A stretch of 64,000 nt of DNA from Sellimonas sp963559135 (GTDB lineage: Bacteria > Bacillota > Clostridia > Lachnospirales > Lachnospiraceae): NCBI GenBank assembly GCA_963559135.1, contig CAUWJP010000006.1, forward strand, positions 34,105 through 98,104, written 5' to 3'. The stretch's first letter is position 1. Each line of letters starts with the position of its first letter. This document shows, piece after piece, positions 63,260-64,000 of the stretch. The notes under the pieces are model-generated. The model saw only the letters and a list, made by a program, of their open reading frames with translations. It made no database searches and was not told the origin of the DNA. The translations under genes were made by a program, and so were the position numbers.

Positions 63260-63799
63260 TTAATCCAGACCGTCTAACTCGGCCCGTTTCTTCAGGATCT
63301 CCTCCGCATCTGCGATATCCTGATTGCCTCTGGAAAGTCCTGTGATTCCGGTTCTTGCAAGTTCCAGAATCTCATATCCATCCAGCAGATTTAAAAACGC
63401 CTCCAGCTTTGACTGTGCGCCGGTAAGCTCTACGATCAAAGATTCTTTCTCTACATCAATAATCTTCGCGCGGAAAACATCCGCAATAGCAATAATGCCA
63501 GGTCTCAATGCCGCATCCGCCTTGATCTTTACAAGAACAAGCTCTCTGTAAACCGCCTCTTCATCATTGAGAAGTTTGATCTCCAGTACATCTTCCAGTT
63601 TGCGGACCTGCTTTTCAATCTGAGAAAGAATCCTCTCATCTCCGCTTGCGACAACTGTGATCCTTGTGAAACGTGGATCCGCTGTCACACCTGCCGTGAT
63701 GCTGTCAATACTGAAACCTCTTCTACTGAAAAGTCCTGCAATACGGCTCAGCACTCCTGGTGTATTGTCTACCAATAAAGAATAAACCTGTTTTCTCAT
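63260..63799 (-). CDS. ilvN: Acetolactate synthase small (regulatory) subunit
   Basis: The 179-residue regulatory subunit has an N-terminal ACT domain (YSLLVDNTPGVLSRIAGLFSRRGFSIDSI) that binds valine. A C-terminal ACT-like domain follows (VFRAKIIDVEKESLIVELTG). The start MRKQVYSLL has GAGGTAGG upstream, giving the usual IlvH-type length. The catalytic subunit gene is not in the window. A consensus promoter lies close upstream with only a short leader. Confidence 0.94.
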   Translation of the reverse strand: MRKQVYSLLVDNTPGVLSRIAGLFSRRGFSIDSITAGVTADPRFTRITVVASGDERILSQIEKQVRKLEDVLEIKLLNDEEAVYRELVLVKIKADAALRPGIIAIADVFRAKIIDVEKESLIVELTGAQSKLEAFLNLLDGYEILELARTGITGLSRGNQDIADAEEILKKRAELDGLD

Positions 63800-63850
63800 A
63801 CAACCTACCTCTACTTTCTTTTCTAAAAACAGAGTGCGTTCTGTTTTTTT

Positions 63851-63879
63851 ATTGTAACAATGAATCATCCTTTTGTCAA
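63851..63879 (-). promoter_or_regulatory. ilvN-ilvC promoter
   Basis: TTGACA (63874-63879), a 17-base spacer and TACAAT (63851-63856) on the minus strand. The leader to the ATG is about 50 bases, too short for a T-box. Confidence 0.8.
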
Positions 63880-63913
63880 GTAAAGCATTAAATCTTTTTT
63901 CTTTTCTGTTTCT

Positions 63914-64000
63914 TTACTGCGCGTTCTGTTCCTCTATCCGCTCTGCCAGGTCATTAAGATAGACCCAACGCTCCATTTTTTCTTCCAGTTCTTTTTCTGT
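63914..64000 (-). CDS. C-terminal end of an ABC-F family ATPase (5' part outside window)
   Basis: The last 28 codons read TEKELEEKMERWVYLNDL, then AERIEEQNAQ. The E-x-K-M-E-R-W-x-Y-L-N motif is the typical C-terminal coiled-coil end of ABC-F proteins, which act on the ribosome. Subfamily cannot be judged from this. Confidence 0.6.
   Translation of the reverse strand, partial: TEKELEEKMERWVYLNDLAERIEEQNAQ

Noticed and set aside
63200..63900. T-box leader for the ilv genes
   Set aside because: Only about 50 bases separate the promoter from ilvN, and no T-box consensus was seen.
1..64000. CRISPR arrays, tRNA or rRNA genes, insertion sequences, prophage
   Set aside because: I saw no regularly spaced repeats, cloverleaf sequences, rRNA signatures, transposase or phage gene products on either strand.

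Overview
The window looks like chromosome from an endospore-forming Clostridia, most likely a gut Lachnospiraceae. It carries spo0A, spoIVB, the complete spoIIIAA-AH operon, spoIIP, gpr and a DacF-type carboxypeptidase. Gene order is classical Firmicutes: spoIIIA, asp23-nusB-xseA-xseB-ispA-dxs-tlyA-nadK-argR-recN-spoIVB-spo0A, and rimP-nusA-ylxR-ylxQ-infB-rbfA-nrnA-truB-ribF-rpsO-pnp. Nearly everything is on the minus strand; rpsT and one GNAT acetyltransferase gene are the plus-strand exceptions. No rRNA, tRNA, CRISPR array, insertion sequence or prophage was seen.

Layout. 1-2.5 kb: a cut-off metallophosphoesterase, a HAD phosphatase and a D,D-carboxypeptidase. 2.7-7.7 kb: a large von Willebrand A/FctA-repeat surface adhesin, split by a +1 frameshift and preceded by a strong promoter, a structured leader and a perfect intrinsic terminator. 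7.8-16.3 kb: rpsU, alaS, a cobalamin methionine-synthase set (metF, a separate reactivation protein, metH) and glgA. 16.4-27.5 kb: spo0A back through recN, argR, isoprenoid genes, exonuclease VII and nusB to asp23. 27.7-34.3 kb: prfC and spoIIIA. 34.3-36.5 kb: a gene-poor accessory patch with two copies of a palindromic repeat, a broken small membrane-protein gene, a GNAT gene and a DUF1847 gene. 36.5-47.4 kb: the translation and RNA-processing superoperon. 47.6-52.9 kb: a 2-aminoethylphosphonate (AEP) uptake and degradation operon. 53.1-60.5 kb: yitT, parC/parE, spoIIP and gpr. 60.6-64 kb: rpsT, two unknown membrane proteins, ilvC, ilvN and the end of an ABC-F gene.

How the parts work together. 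The AEP operon encodes an ABC ATPase, a two-domain permease, a binding lipoprotein, PhnW and PhnX, so AEP would be imported, transaminated and cleaved to acetaldehyde and phosphate. MetF, MetH and the reactivation protein form one methyl-transfer module. The sporulation genes cover the master regulator, engulfment (SpoIIP), the feeding-tube complex (SpoIIIA), sigma-K checkpoint signalling (SpoIVB) and germination proteolysis (GPR).

The most unusual signals are: (1) an in-frame fusion of the AEP permease to its own binding lipoprotein at an A7 run where one extra A would restore a stop codon; (2) the adhesin frameshift, confined to about 8 bases; (3) a 174-nt promoter-leader-terminator unit in front of the adhesin that I could not match to a known RNA; (4) three dispersed copies of a 34-nt palindrome; (5) an amber codon followed by an in-frame, coding-looking tail. 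Several of these depend on single bases and would first need read-level confirmation.
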